Shown one piece after another: positions 35,595 through 45,435 of a DNA stretch of 64,000 nt. Source of the stretch: Botryotinia globosa (Eukaryota; Ascomycota; Leotiomycetes; Helotiales; Sclerotiniaceae); assembly GCA_014898425.1 (NCBI GenBank), contig RCSZ01000003.1:2976001-3040000 (forward strand), written 5' to 3'. The notes under the pieces were generated by a model that was not told the DNA's origin, did not search any database, and saw only the letters and a list, made by a program, of their open reading frames with translations. The position numbers and the translations under genes are program-made. Every line of letters starts with the position of its first letter. Within the stretch, counting starts at the first letter, position 1.

Positions 35595-36451
35595 AAAGTT
35601 AAGATGGAGCAAAGACTTCCATAGAGATTGAATGAATTAAATCCAATCCATTGGAATACTTGATGCATGGGCATAACTAATTTCGATCTCCAAGTCTCAA
35701 ATCTACTCATTCCCCTTTAGGCAATACAATGACAGGGAAAATAGCTTTCACAAGCACCGCACTACCAGATCTAGCATAGAGTAATAACTAGACTAGACCA
35801 TAAGCTACCAAGTTATTGTGTAATAGGTGCCAAACCAATCAAGTATCAATTTCTGTCCTCCAAAAGTATTGCTGCATATCTGAAGGGACTATATTACAGC
35901 TGATCCTGAAAAGCTTGTATGTGCTTGTGCAAGTAGTTCACCCCCGCAGAAAATGAAACGCTAATTATGTGGTTTCTTCAAACGTCATTGAAAAAATAAT
36001 TCGGAAACAGCCCTCAGAAATTTTCTCAAAGATTCTAAAACATCTCGGCTAACAGAGAGTCACACTGAGGTCTGTGAAAGACATTTTGTCTGAGAAAATT
36101 GTAGATAATGAAATCGATCAATACAGAGAAGAGGGATTCTAGAAGATAACCCAAGTTCATAATCCCTCTGGAATTCGAAGTAGTATGTCTTACAATAGAC
36201 TTAGCGCATCGGCGGTCGAGACTGGTTCAGAAAACTAACATGTAGTGCGGTGACTAGAGGTATTTGGCATCCGTCAAGTAATTAGCCCAGTCCAGATGGA
36301 AATCCAAAGGTAGATAAAAAGAGATTGAGCCCTTCAAAACTTACTGAGCACCCAAGAAAAACTCTGCAAAAGGCAATCTCGAATTCCTTCCCATATTTAA
36401 TTCCTATCCTTTAAAGACTTACCTCAATTTCACTACCTATTGTCCGTAATC
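35595..36451. other. Intergenic region
   Basis: No gene recognised between the SGL-like gene and BTB member 5. Confidence 0.5.
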
Positions 36452-37569
36452 ATGAATCTTCCAATTCCACAAAAGCCTGATGCCGATGGCAACAAGATAG
36501 CCGAGCCTATTACCCTTCACCAACCAGGCTTCGTAAATGACGTCCGCCTCAATGTCTTTGGCCAAGTGTATTATGCTCACTCCATCATCCTCAAACTATA
36601 TTCCAAATATTTTCGGTCAGTTTTGGAATGGGGAGAGAACCATGCAACTCCAACAGGAAAGCTGCTGTATGATTTTACCTCTGTAGTTGATGAAGACGGA
36701 TTTTGGCTTATGGAGTTGATCAAATCGGTACGCACACCAGTCCAAGAATAAAGATCCTTGTCTAGACGATGAACATTAACATATCGTAGACATCAAATTC
36801 CGGTAACCTCACGAACACAAACAAAATAAGAGCCCCGCAAACAGAAGGAGGAGAGAGACGTGCTTTCGAAGCCGTACTCTTCGCTTTTTACAATAGACCA
36901 TACCTCATTCGCGACTATGAAAGTTTCAAGGACATCGTCCGCTCGGCAGATTTCTTGTGTGCGCGTCCTGCCCTTTCACATACTCTGGATTCCGCATTTC
37001 ACAGAAGTCCCGGATTTACTGATACGATCTGTCAGAACAGCGACTCTTTGATTCGAATCGCTAAACAGCTACACCACCCTGTTCTCTTCCGGGAGTGCTT
37101 AGTTTACGAAGTTTCAAAGGCAAAAAGTACCGCTGGCAAAGAACATTGGCAATTAAAGTTCGACGACGACGAAGATATCAAATCCTGTCTCCGTAAAGCA
37201 CTCCATAGTGTTGACTATGTACGGAATTCGATTGATTGTGGTATCGATTTTTTTAGCAAAGACTCGAGGGAATGGCGAAGAATGTTGATGGTGAAACATG
37301 GTATGATGGATGATGTACTAGAGTACCAGAGTGCTACCTATTACCGAGAAGTGATGAAGCGTTTGGAAGCTAAAAAGTTAAAGAATATCAATATGGAGTG
37401 GTATCAAAATTTTCTAACTTTATTATCAAGCAACTTGACTCTTGACGGAACTTTGGGTCGTGTCGGCGAGGAAAGAAGCCCTGGTACACAGAGTAACAAA
37501 CGCGGCTTCTTTTGCGCCAAAATTCGGGATGAAGATCTTCCCTGGGATCAGGAAAGTGTGGACTGGTAA
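36452..37569 (+). CDS. BTB/POZ domain protein, cluster member 5 (opposite strand), 351 aa
   Basis: Two exons, 36452-36727 and 36790-37569, join in phase 0 (62-nt intron, GTACGC donor). The BTB core is more diverged but recognisable: V-N-D-V-R-L-N-V-F, then A-H-S-I-I-L-K-L-Y-S-K-Y-F-R-S-V-L and D-E-D-G-F-W. The helical region has A-D-F-L-C-A-R-P-A-L-S and F-R-E-C-L-V. The C-terminal W-D-Q-E-S-V-D-W is encoded without the intron that precedes it in the other members, so this gene either lost or never had that intron. It lies on the plus strand, facing away from members 1-4. The N-terminus is short and polar. Confidence 0.82.
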
Positions 37570-37894
37570 AGGTCCAAAGTGTCGATGTCAATATTTTTCT
37601 ATATTTTGGAATATAGCGTCCTATTTCAGCCATATATCGTCAAGATTTGGAGAATCATGAACAATAAACAGCGTTTAGAGTATCTGGGGTCAACTTCTAT
37701 AATACTCTTTCTAGAATATAACAATAATTTGAGAAAAAAGGGGCTTGCAAGTGATATTGTTGCTTGTGACTGTGAAACAGATTGCGGTCTCTTGAGCTGT
37801 GGAAATCTCAAAGGTTTGGGAAAGCTCGATTCAAGATGGACCTTGAATAGAAATTGATGTCTAATCAGCCCCGAGATACTGTGAAACATTCTTG

Positions 37895-37960
37895 GTGCAG
37901 TAACAAACATCAAGATATCCCTTGGGATGGGGATATTGTAGATTGGAGAAGGCGATGATG
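37895..37960 (+). pseudogene. BTB-cluster C-terminal relic
   Basis: The frame around 37902-37946 reads S-N-K-H-Q-D-I-P-W-D-G-D-I-V-D-W, matching the end of BTB member 5 (D-L-P-W-D-Q-E-S-V-D-W). It runs on past the expected stop as R-R-R before a TGA. No upstream BTB core was found, so this is a fragment left by a duplication or deletion. Confidence 0.55.
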
Positions 37961-38329
37961 ATAGTATGGCGGAAATATCGAGGCCTGATCAGTGGATGTA
38001 AATAGTGGCATGCCAGCCATCTCTTCATGGGCGTATCCTTTTGCACCAAGTAATACGCGAAAGAAATAAGAGACAGTAGATATACTGATACTCGTTGTCG
38101 CAAATTCAAGAAAGGGTCTCCTCGAAACACCGGAACGTCAGTGGAATCAACAATCTACCTTCGCTAGTAGCAATTCCAGACGGTGATACACGGCAAGACG
38201 AGAATTGAATTCGGCCTTTCAATATGGCTGTTGAAGGACCAAGAGTACCCATTTCACTTGAAGAGGTTCCGTATCATTCTGAATTCTTGATAAATTATAT
38301 CCTCAATATCCTCAATTATCAATTGAGTT

Positions 38330-38353
38330 GACGTCGACGTCGACGTCGACGTC
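38330..38353. repeat. Four tandem GACGTC palindromes
   Basis: Perfect (GACGTC)4. Each unit embeds ACGT, the core recognised by CREB/ATF-type bZIP proteins. It lies about 200 bp upstream of the glycosyltransferase start. Confidence 0.9.
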
Positions 38354-38557
38354 GTGATCTTCCGAAGATCTAGCCCACCAGCCCCACGAAATCCAAAAAT
38401 AGAAACATTGGTCCGTGGTCCGTGGTCAGCCCCACATCACCTCCTGCGCCATCAAATCTGGAACAATCCAAACGTCTAACCCCCTTTCCCTCAATTATAT
38501 ATTTCTTTCTTCTCTCTTTTTACATCTATTATACTCGCATCATGCCAAAATTCAAGA

Positions 38558-39772
38558 ATGTCACATCTGCTGTATCCTCGCAGATGTCGAACTCTTGTGT
38601 ACTCAATCTTTCTCTTATTTCTCATTACCATTCTCATTAAATCTCGATTCTCCCGCGAATCCCCGAAACAACCTCTAAATGAACATCTCGATACACCAGT
38701 ATACGAACATGCCTCACCCTACCGACTTCATGCAAACCGCACACAAGAAGCCAGTCTGGAGAAACAATTGATCGAAATCGAAGAAAACATTACATCTTCC
38801 CTTCTCGAGCTTGAAAAAGACATTCGAGCGCCTAAAAAAATATGGCAAATCACTTCCGCAGCTGAAGCGCCTAATTGGAAAGGCTGGACACAAGAATGGG
38901 CGACCAAAAACCCGCAGTGGGAAATAAAACAATATACTGCATCACCCGGCCCAGATATTCTCCCATATTTTCGTTCCATACCTTCGATTTCTCAAACTCT
39001 TTCCGCACATCCAGAACTCGAAGTCGATCTGTTTAGATGGTTATTACTCTGGTATCATGGGGGCTTTTACTTGGAACCAGATATTTGGCCTCGAATGGGC
39101 ATTCAAGAATGTTTCGACATGGATTCTATCGAGCATCCTTCTCTATCCTTGCCTCGACGATATCCGAATTCAACAGGGAGATATGTCGAACAGCGAGAGC
39201 GATCCAGCCCCATAAGTTTAGTGTTGGGAATTGATATCGATGAACCATATATGGCTCCTCATATCCGAGAAAAATGGAGATGGTCGAGAACATTTAGTTT
39301 TGCTACCTATGCCTTGTGGGCACCGGCAAGATTTGATCCGCTTTTGAGAAAAGCAATCGTGAGATGTGTTTCACATTCTTCTATGGCCTCCCTGTTTGGA
39401 GAAGAAGTCGATTCGAAAGAATCCGGGGAAGTTTGCGGGGGTGCCATGTTGACCGATATTGTCTTGGAGATGTTGACCGAGAATTTGAAAGAGGTTCACA
39501 AAGTACGAGATATGGACGCAGGATTGGAGCGAAGAGTTACCTGGAAAAAAATTCATGCTTTAAGATCTCCTTATTGGTTTTCGGCTAAGGATTTCAATGA
39601 CAGAAATTCCGTTGAAGAAAACTTGAGGGGTTTGGGTATATTGCCTATTAATGTTTGGGGAAGTGGTCAGAGACATAGTGGGTCGGGAACATTTGGTCAT
39701 GAAGATGCTTGTATAAATCATGTTTATGGGAGGAGGCCTCCGGTCTCACTTTGGCAAAAGGTATTTGGATAG
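38558..39772 (+). CDS. GT32-type (OCH1-like) glycosyltransferase, type II membrane protein, 404 aa
   Basis: Single-exon 404-aa frame. The N-terminus is a short basic stretch and a membrane anchor (about residues 13-27), followed by a luminal stem, as expected for a Golgi type II enzyme. The catalytic region has P-K-K-I-W-Q-I-T (the strand found in OCH1 and related enzymes), then E-V-D-L-F-R-W-L-L-L-W-Y-H-G-G-F-Y-L-E-P-D, which corresponds to the GT32 G-G-x-Y-x-D-x-D motif. The C-terminal part has the G-x-A-M-L-T-D motif and the H-x-x-x-x-S-W-like H-A-L-R-S-P-Y-W. Family enzymes transfer mannose or related sugars from nucleotide donors to protein glycans. The first acidic residue of the DxD motif is Glu here. 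Specific substrate unknown. Confidence 0.85.
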   Translation: MSHLLYPRRCRTLVYSIFLLFLITILIKSRFSRESPKQPLNEHLDTPVYEHASPYRLHANRTQEASLEKQLIEIEENITSSLLELEKDIRAPKKIWQITSAAEAPNWKGWTQEWATKNPQWEIKQYTASPGPDILPYFRSIPSISQTLSAHPELEVDLFRWLLLWYHGGFYLEPDIWPRMGIQECFDMDSIEHPSLSLPRRYPNSTGRYVEQRERSSPISLVLGIDIDEPYMAPHIREKWRWSRTFSFATYALWAPARFDPLLRKAIVRCVSHSSMASLFGEEVDSKESGEVCGGAMLTDIVLEMLTENLKEVHKVRDMDAGLERRVTWKKIHALRSPYWFSAKDFNDRNSVEENLRGLGILPINVWGSGQRHSGSGTFGHEDACINHVYGRRPPVSLWQKVFG

Positions 39773-40293
39773 GGATCATTGGGGGAGTTTTGTATGAGTG
39801 GGTATTTGTACGATTTGGATACGGATATCAGTTGCATGAATAGGCGTTTGGTTGAGATTGGAATAATAATTATTTCATTGTTAAAGAAAACTAATTAGGG
39901 GTGCCACGGAAGGTGATCCGCGGTAATATGATACCAGGTCTTACTAGATGCCTGGAAACGAAGGGGAGTGTAGTTAGAGAGAAACGCAAAACGAGATATC
40001 TACCATGGATCTCGACATCCTTCCATCGAAAGATCTGCATCCGTGGTTCTATAGCAAAATACAAAATGAAAGAAACCCAAAACGCCCTCGCGACTCAAGT
40101 ACAACGCAATAATCAATCTTCCACTTCAAAAAGACGATTTGGACAAATGTGTGAAATGCAATGATCACGACCATGAGCTTGTCGACTTGAGACCAAGCAA
40201 ACAATACGGAAGGAAAGTTATTCGGCAAAGCAAGCCTTTCATCGGAAGCCACTTTGCCACATAGACCACTCTCACTCCCCACCAACTTATCCC
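39773..40293. other. Intergenic region between convergent genes
   Basis: 3' flanks of the GT32 and RRM genes; no gene recognised. Confidence 0.5.
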
Positions 40294-41985
40294 TTAAGCA
40301 CAATACCCATCCGCAGCCTGCAAATTCAAGCCGCCCTCCAACTCACACGGGTCCTTACTAAAAGAAACCTGTAACCCCTCATAAATACTACTCGTACCTC
40401 CCACCTTCCCAGCCCCCTCCCGCAACCGCTCAAGTCTACTCTTCATCTTCCTCGCCGCGCTCACCTCTGCAAAAACCACCGTCGCATTCCCCCCATTATA
40501 CACAAATACCAATTGTACATTTTCCCGCCCAACTTCCTTCTCACACAGTGTTTGAAGATTGCGTCCCGTGAATGCGAAAAAGAATGCTTTCTTTACGATT
40601 GTCAATCTGCGTGAGGCGAAAGTAGGTGCGCTCATAGAGATGATATCGTCATTAATCGGAAACGGTTCGCCGCGCACACAATCCGCGATGAATCTAAAAC
40701 GATTCGGGGACTGGGCTTCTCGTTCCGCGAGGAGCACGGAGAAAAACGATTGCGCATCGGATGCATGCTGGAACACGATACCGGAGAAGCGTTTCCCGGT
40801 GTCGGAATCGATGCCGAAGCGGATGCAGACTACAGGGCCTTCGTAGATGGCGTTGGAGATGTCGGAGAGGGTCATGGTGGACGGGATGTTGAGGATGAGG
40901 ACGACGCGAGCTTGTTGGGAGATGGCTTCGTGGATCATGGGTTTGCAGGCGGGGAGGGAGGGGATGCGTCCGATGCTGTTGAGACGACGGCCTGAGCGGG
41001 GGGTGGAGGGGTGTAAGTCAACGTTTCGGTGGTTGGGGGAGGCGCTGCTGACGATGGCGGCCCAGGTTGAGACTTGGGTTTTGAAGGCAGTTTGGGTGGG
41101 TGTCGGGGTGAGGGAATCCGAGGGGCTGGATGCAGAGTTTTCGGAGATGGAATCGAAGTGAGTTTGGGTAGGGAATGGCGATTGAGGGGGTAGGAGAGGT
41201 GAGATGCGGCGAGATGTTATGTTGTTTGCTCCGACGAGGTTTAAGGGTGCAGGTCTATTTTTGCGAACCATATTTGGAGGTGGAAACTCAACTTCGGTTT
41301 CAGAGTCTGCTGCTCTGATTTTGACGATAGGTAATTTGGTTCGAGGGGATGGATGACCATGCATGATTGGTGCTTGATCAAGAGTGCCGCTGGTATAGAC
41401 GTATTGTGTATTGCGTGGGACATTTCGATCTGTAGCATCCAAATCACCGACTTCAAAATCCTCAACGACTCGATTGTTTTCCAAGATATCCAAGCACTCA
41501 TCGACGTTCAACCCTAACTCATCCAATCCCAAATTATAGAGTCTCAACAATGAGCTTGAAGGCAATGCCTCCGTTGTGTAAATGGTATTATTGTCCAACA
41601 CGAAACCATGAATTGAATCTTTTGCCTTGAGACAATCCTCGGTATTTTTCATAATCACAAAGCGAAAGGTAGATTTGGATGCTAGATCGAAGATCATGGG
41701 ACATCTTTCGACAACTCCATAAAGCTCGAATATTGAGCGAAAAGTTGGAGTTGACCATTCTGGTGGAATGCCAGTGATATAGAGAGCGCGTCGTTCAAGT
41801 TGTTCTTGACTGTAAGGTGAAGGAATGCCAGGAACGTGGGTGCGTGGGTAAATATTGGCGTAAGTAAGATAAACATCTTTACTTTCTTCAAAGTAAGATC
41901 CAGTAGCGACAGAGTATGGAATGAGACTGAGAGGGTTTGGATTGCGAACTGCAAGGGGATTTGCTATCAAATCGTGGTTTGCCAT
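40294..41985 (-). CDS. RNA-recognition-motif protein, 563 aa
   Basis: Single-exon 563-aa frame from an ATG at 41985. An RRM-like fold starts near residue 66: R-A-L-Y-I-T-G-I-P (RNP2-like), then F-E-L-Y-G-V-V and S-T-F-R-F-V-I-M (RNP1-like). A long Ser/Pro/Thr-rich linker separates it from a second RRM-like unit near residue 365 (V-V-L-I-L-N-I-P...F-S-G-I-V-F). A third, weaker one appears near residue 460 (A-F-F-F-A-F-T-G-R...A-T-V-V-F-A-E-V). The arrangement suggests a fungal RNA-binding regulator. The RNP motifs are degenerate, so RNA binding is likely but unproven. No closer family can be named. Confidence 0.75.
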   Translation of the reverse strand: MANHDLIANPLAVRNPNPLSLIPYSVATGSYFEESKDVYLTYANIYPRTHVPGIPSPYSQEQLERRALYITGIPPEWSTPTFRSIFELYGVVERCPMIFDLASKSTFRFVIMKNTEDCLKAKDSIHGFVLDNNTIYTTEALPSSSLLRLYNLGLDELGLNVDECLDILENNRVVEDFEVGDLDATDRNVPRNTQYVYTSGTLDQAPIMHGHPSPRTKLPIVKIRAADSETEVEFPPPNMVRKNRPAPLNLVGANNITSRRISPLLPPQSPFPTQTHFDSISENSASSPSDSLTPTPTQTAFKTQVSTWAAIVSSASPNHRNVDLHPSTPRSGRRLNSIGRIPSLPACKPMIHEAISQQARVVLILNIPSTMTLSDISNAIYEGPVVCIRFGIDSDTGKRFSGIVFQHASDAQSFFSVLLAEREAQSPNRFRFIADCVRGEPFPINDDIISMSAPTFASRRLTIVKKAFFFAFTGRNLQTLCEKEVGRENVQLVFVYNGGNATVVFAEVSAARKMKSRLERLREGAGKVGGTSSIYEGLQVSFSKDPCELEGGLNLQAADGYCA

Positions 41986-42362
41986 TGTGTTGATTGTTTG
42001 ACAATCGTTGTTGATGTTGTTGTGGTTAAAAAGTGCGAAGAGGTGAGGTGAATATATATGAGTTTTAACGAGAACACAGATAAAATTTGGAAGCGCGCCT
42101 TAGGTTTGCGGACTTGGGCCATAGTTTTAATGTTTCAAGATTAGCTATAACAATGAAAGTGAAGGTTGAGATGAGATATTCCTAGAATCATACGCTGATG
42201 CAAAGATTTGATCTCTCTTACAGTAATTCTGGAAGTGATACCTGTGTATAAAATACTAATATCAGATCAAGAGATACAGTAACTCTCATCTGAACTTTCC
42301 AGAAGAAACCCGCTTGCTATCTCAACTTGTATGAGATTTATATCTTCCCATTAATACCATTA
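41986..42362. other. Intergenic region
   Basis: RRM gene promoter and NADAR gene 3' flank; nothing else seen. Confidence 0.5.
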
Positions 42363-42958
42363 TCATTCTCCTCTCTCCCTCTTCTCCTTCTCTCTAATCA
42401 ACCTTCTAGCCTCCACCATCGCTAATCCCAATAGATTCTTCCCCCATGTCTTTCTCTTGCCATCCAACGTCCCATCTCTCTCCTGTCTCTGACATTCCTT
42501 CACTCCACCCTTAATCCCAATACCCCAGATCTTATCATAGGGGCTCGCTTCCACCAGTTCTCTATCGCCGGTCCTCTCTAACTGTTCTCTCAACTCTTTT
42601 CCTCCCCTCGAGAATTTGAATACATTCCCTTGAATGACTATGTTGAATTTAACTTTGTTCCACTCCTTTTCATCAAAATTCTTGACTTTGCGCCCCAGAG
42701 ATTTGATTTTTCTAGGATTGATTGTGTCAAGGATTTCTATCGAGGTGGGAATGTCATTGAAATGGAGAGCTTTGTGGTACATCATGTACCTAAGAGTCAT
42801 AAGTAACAGATTCTTCGAGAAAGAGGGGAAACTAACTGTTCGATTGAAGTGAAAACACGACCATTCTCGTCCGTAAATTCACAGATGTAATGCTGAGATA
42901 GAAAGGGATGATCGGCATCATCTGGATGCCAGAAAAATAGTGGTCCATTGTTACTCAT
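42363..42958 (-). CDS. NADAR-domain protein (YbiA-like), 182 aa
   Basis: Exon 1 (42958-42837) and exon 2 (42789-42363) join in phase 2 to give 182 aa; the intron has a GTTAGT donor. The whole protein is one NADAR domain. It opens with P-L-F-F-W-H-P-D-D, has the S-I-E-Q-Y-M-M-Y-H-K-A-L helix with its catalytic-type Glu, the L-G-R-K-V segment, F-D-E-K-E-W-N-K-V-K-F, L-V-E-A-S-P-Y-D-K-I-W-G-I-G and the N-L-L-G-L-A-M-V-E-A-R-R end. Members act as N-glycosidases on ADP-ribose-like and riboflavin-pathway intermediates; bacterial relatives clean up reactive pyrimidine intermediates. A Harbinger-type MITE lies 135 bp upstream of the start, in the promoter. Confidence 0.92.
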
Positions 42959-43092
42959 CTTGGTGGCTTGTTTGTATTATTAATACAGTAAAATTGAAGA
43001 GAAATGAAAATTTGAGTAGAATTAGAAATGTATTCGAAATGAAGTGAAGACTGGATGACTAGAGAAGAAGTTCGTTGTTTTATACACACTAA

Positions 43093-43480
43093 GGGCCCGT
43101 TCGGATCGATTTTTTTAGGTAATGTTGATAATAAATGTAATCTAAATGGATGTTTACTAAACGTTAATATAATCCATAAAATTATTTTGAATTTTATTAT
43201 TAATATATATTATCAATATAAGTTTATTGAATGTTAATATTGAATTATAAAAAGCTGTATTATATTGATTAATAAATTTTAAAATTTGTATAATAACTTT
43301 ATCAAATTTGTAATATAATTTTAATTAGTATTTATTAATATATATTACTTTACATTTTATAAGTTTATTAATCTAAAATTTAATATCAACAAAATATACA
43401 GAATATAGACTAAATTATTATTCAACAAATCTACTAAACTTATTTTGGTAATAAATTAAGAAAACAATCCGAACGGGCCC
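43093..43480. mobile_element. PIF/Harbinger-type MITE, 388 bp, intact
   Basis: Perfect ends GGGCCCGTTCGGAT on both sides, flanked by TAA duplications (43090-43092 and 43481-43483). The interior is AT-rich and matches the outer parts of the 10435-12867 element. No coding capacity, so it depends on an outside transposase. Confidence 0.92.
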
Positions 43481-43483
43481 TAA

Positions 43484-43822
43484 GATGATATAAATCAAAG
43501 AAGGAAGTTGCATATAATGAAGTCTGAGGTGACAAAAATGCAGTCGTCAGGTGTGAGTCAGACGGCGACCACCGTGGATCCCACATCCCAACTTATTTAG
43601 GGCTGAAATTAAGTTTCTTTAGTGTAAGCTAGCTCAAACTTCAACATGACAAAGATCTGCAAATATTTATCGACTAGACTTGGAGGCAGCGTATCTGGTT
43701 TAATATCTCAGATATTGGCTGATGAAATCTGAGACTGTACGACGGTACTGCAGACTGTAACCTTACCCGTGGGGAGGTTCTCGGGTTACATCAATACGGT
43801 GCACCTCGGCTCGGATATTATA
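43484..43822. other. Spacer between two MITEs
   Basis: No gene recognised. Confidence 0.45.
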
Positions 43823-44314
43823 CTCAATTTCTTAACTAGCTTCCAAAACACGACTTTTTTGTACTTTATCAAAAACATCTAAATGTTGAATTTTCGATAT
43901 TTAATCTATAACAACTTTATGAAAACAATTTTAATTTTAATGAAAATAATATTATTATATAGATAACTTTTAGGTTTATTAATAAGTATGATTTTATTTG
44001 ATTCTGAATCTAATTAATTGAGATTGAAATTTGAGAGCAAAAATCTGAAAACTGAAAGGTTTTATTCGAAAATTAGTTGAATAAATTTTTGAAATATTAT
44101 ATTATTTTAAATCACTTATTAATCGATTGATATAATTTGGAATCACTTCAAATTTAAAATAATAATTGAATTGATTGATCGTTTTTCTTTGATAGAATGA
44201 TTCTTGAATTTGAAGCTATATTGATAAAGATAGAATCTTATTATTGATCATTTTTGATAAAAAGGTTGCGACACCATAAAGTCACGTTTTGGAAGCTAGT
44301 TAAGAAATTGGGTG
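43823..44314. mobile_element. MITE with about 30-bp inverted repeats, about 490 bp
   Basis: The ends share CAATTTCTTAACTAGCTTCC followed by AAAAC and a diverged region up to TTTATCAAAAA, in inverted orientation. Both ends abut TA (43821-43822 and 44315-44316), suggesting a Tc1/mariner-type target, though a 2-nt length difference at the tips makes the exact boundary uncertain. AT-rich interior, no coding capacity. Confidence 0.75.
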
Positions 44315-44316
44315 TA

Positions 44317-44971
44317 TTGCTTTGCCGAGTATGCATCACAATCGGGCATGTAGTACCGCTTTGCCGGAAGGCATTAAACCAATACATGCCGAGTCAAAGA
44401 TCACAGAATATCTTACACAAAACAATGTTTGTATGGATATCTGGAAAGTCTTCATTCGCCTAGATACCTAGGTAGAGACGAGACTTTGATAATGCACCAT
44501 ATCTTGACATTCTTTTGACTTCCATCTCAAGTAAAAACAATTGTTCATGCTTCAATCTGCCGCAGTACCAGTTTGGCATTCTACTGGAATCTTATCTTTA
44601 GAGAAAAACGAGGTGCTTCGAGTTCTGAGGTTCAATCTTCAAGTATTCATCACGATACCGCGTAAGCTCCTGCTCACGGCTCTTATTCTGTAACTGCTTA
44701 AAGATACACAATCTATTATGGGCAAGCTGCACCAACTAACATCAGCATAGACTAGGTAACTAGGAGAGCAAAATGATGTTCAATATCGTCCATAATACTC
44801 ACAGGACAACAGACAATAGTCGAATATTCCAAGGAATCCTGGTAAGTTAGATGGAAACAATGTGAGTTGTGATCAATCAACATATAATCCGGTTCATTCG
44901 GACTTAGAGTTGTAGAATTGAGATCGACAATCAGATTCACTATAATCAAGTTTTACCGAGGAGCTTGGCGA
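44317..44971. other. Gene-poor spacer
   Basis: No supported gene. A minus-strand stretch near 44752-44900 has some coding-like composition and a GTGAGT at its end, but no ATG start. Confidence 0.4.
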
Positions 44972-44979
44972 GTGAGAGG

Positions 44980-45427
44980 CAGTGTAGGCAATAGTATTTC
45001 CCGTATTTCGTATACGGGTTAGTTTAGTGGTGCATATCGAATTTTTTCGAAATACGTATATATATAGTATGGAATTCAATACTACTAGAAATATTCAATA
45101 TCATTTAGTTATTTAATACTATTAGCAATATATTGAAATACTAGAATCTAATATAAAATATACATTCCTATTCAAATTAAACTAGAAATAAGGGGTTTCT
45201 ATTTCATTCCTTATTTCAAATTGAAAAGAAATCCCTTATTTCTAATCTAATTTGGATAGGAATATATATTTTATATTGGATTCCAGTATTTCAGTATATT
45301 ATTAGTATTCATTAAACATATGAATATATACAAGAGTAGTATAATCTCCTTTTTATATATACTAGCTACAATATCAATATGCTAATACACGCTACAGTTT
45401 CACTGTAGTATACTATTGCCTACACTG
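44980..45427. mobile_element. hAT-type foldback MITE, 448 bp, with 8-bp target duplication
   Basis: Terminal inverted repeats CAGTGTAGGCAATAGTAT are perfect for 18 bp. The flanks carry an exact 8-bp duplication GTGAGAGG (44972-44979 and 45428-45435), diagnostic of the hAT superfamily. Most of the interior is one long inverted repeat: from about 45095 to 45310 the two arms pair, with the loop near 45210. No transposase. Confidence 0.93.
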
Positions 45428-45435
45428 GTGAGAGG

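Larger units (their letters stand above)
37570..38557. other. Intergenic region with BTB relic
   Basis: No intact gene. It holds a BTB-family C-terminal relic (37895-37960) and a GACGTC repeat (38330-38353). Other frames of 70-95 codons lack support. Confidence 0.5.

Noticed and set aside
24058..37569. BTB cluster as a secondary-metabolite or heterokaryon-incompatibility locus
   Set aside because: No synthase, tailoring enzyme, HET or NACHT domain is seen.
44752..44949. Possible small minus-strand gene
   Set aside because: Coding-like composition in part, but no ATG and no complete model.
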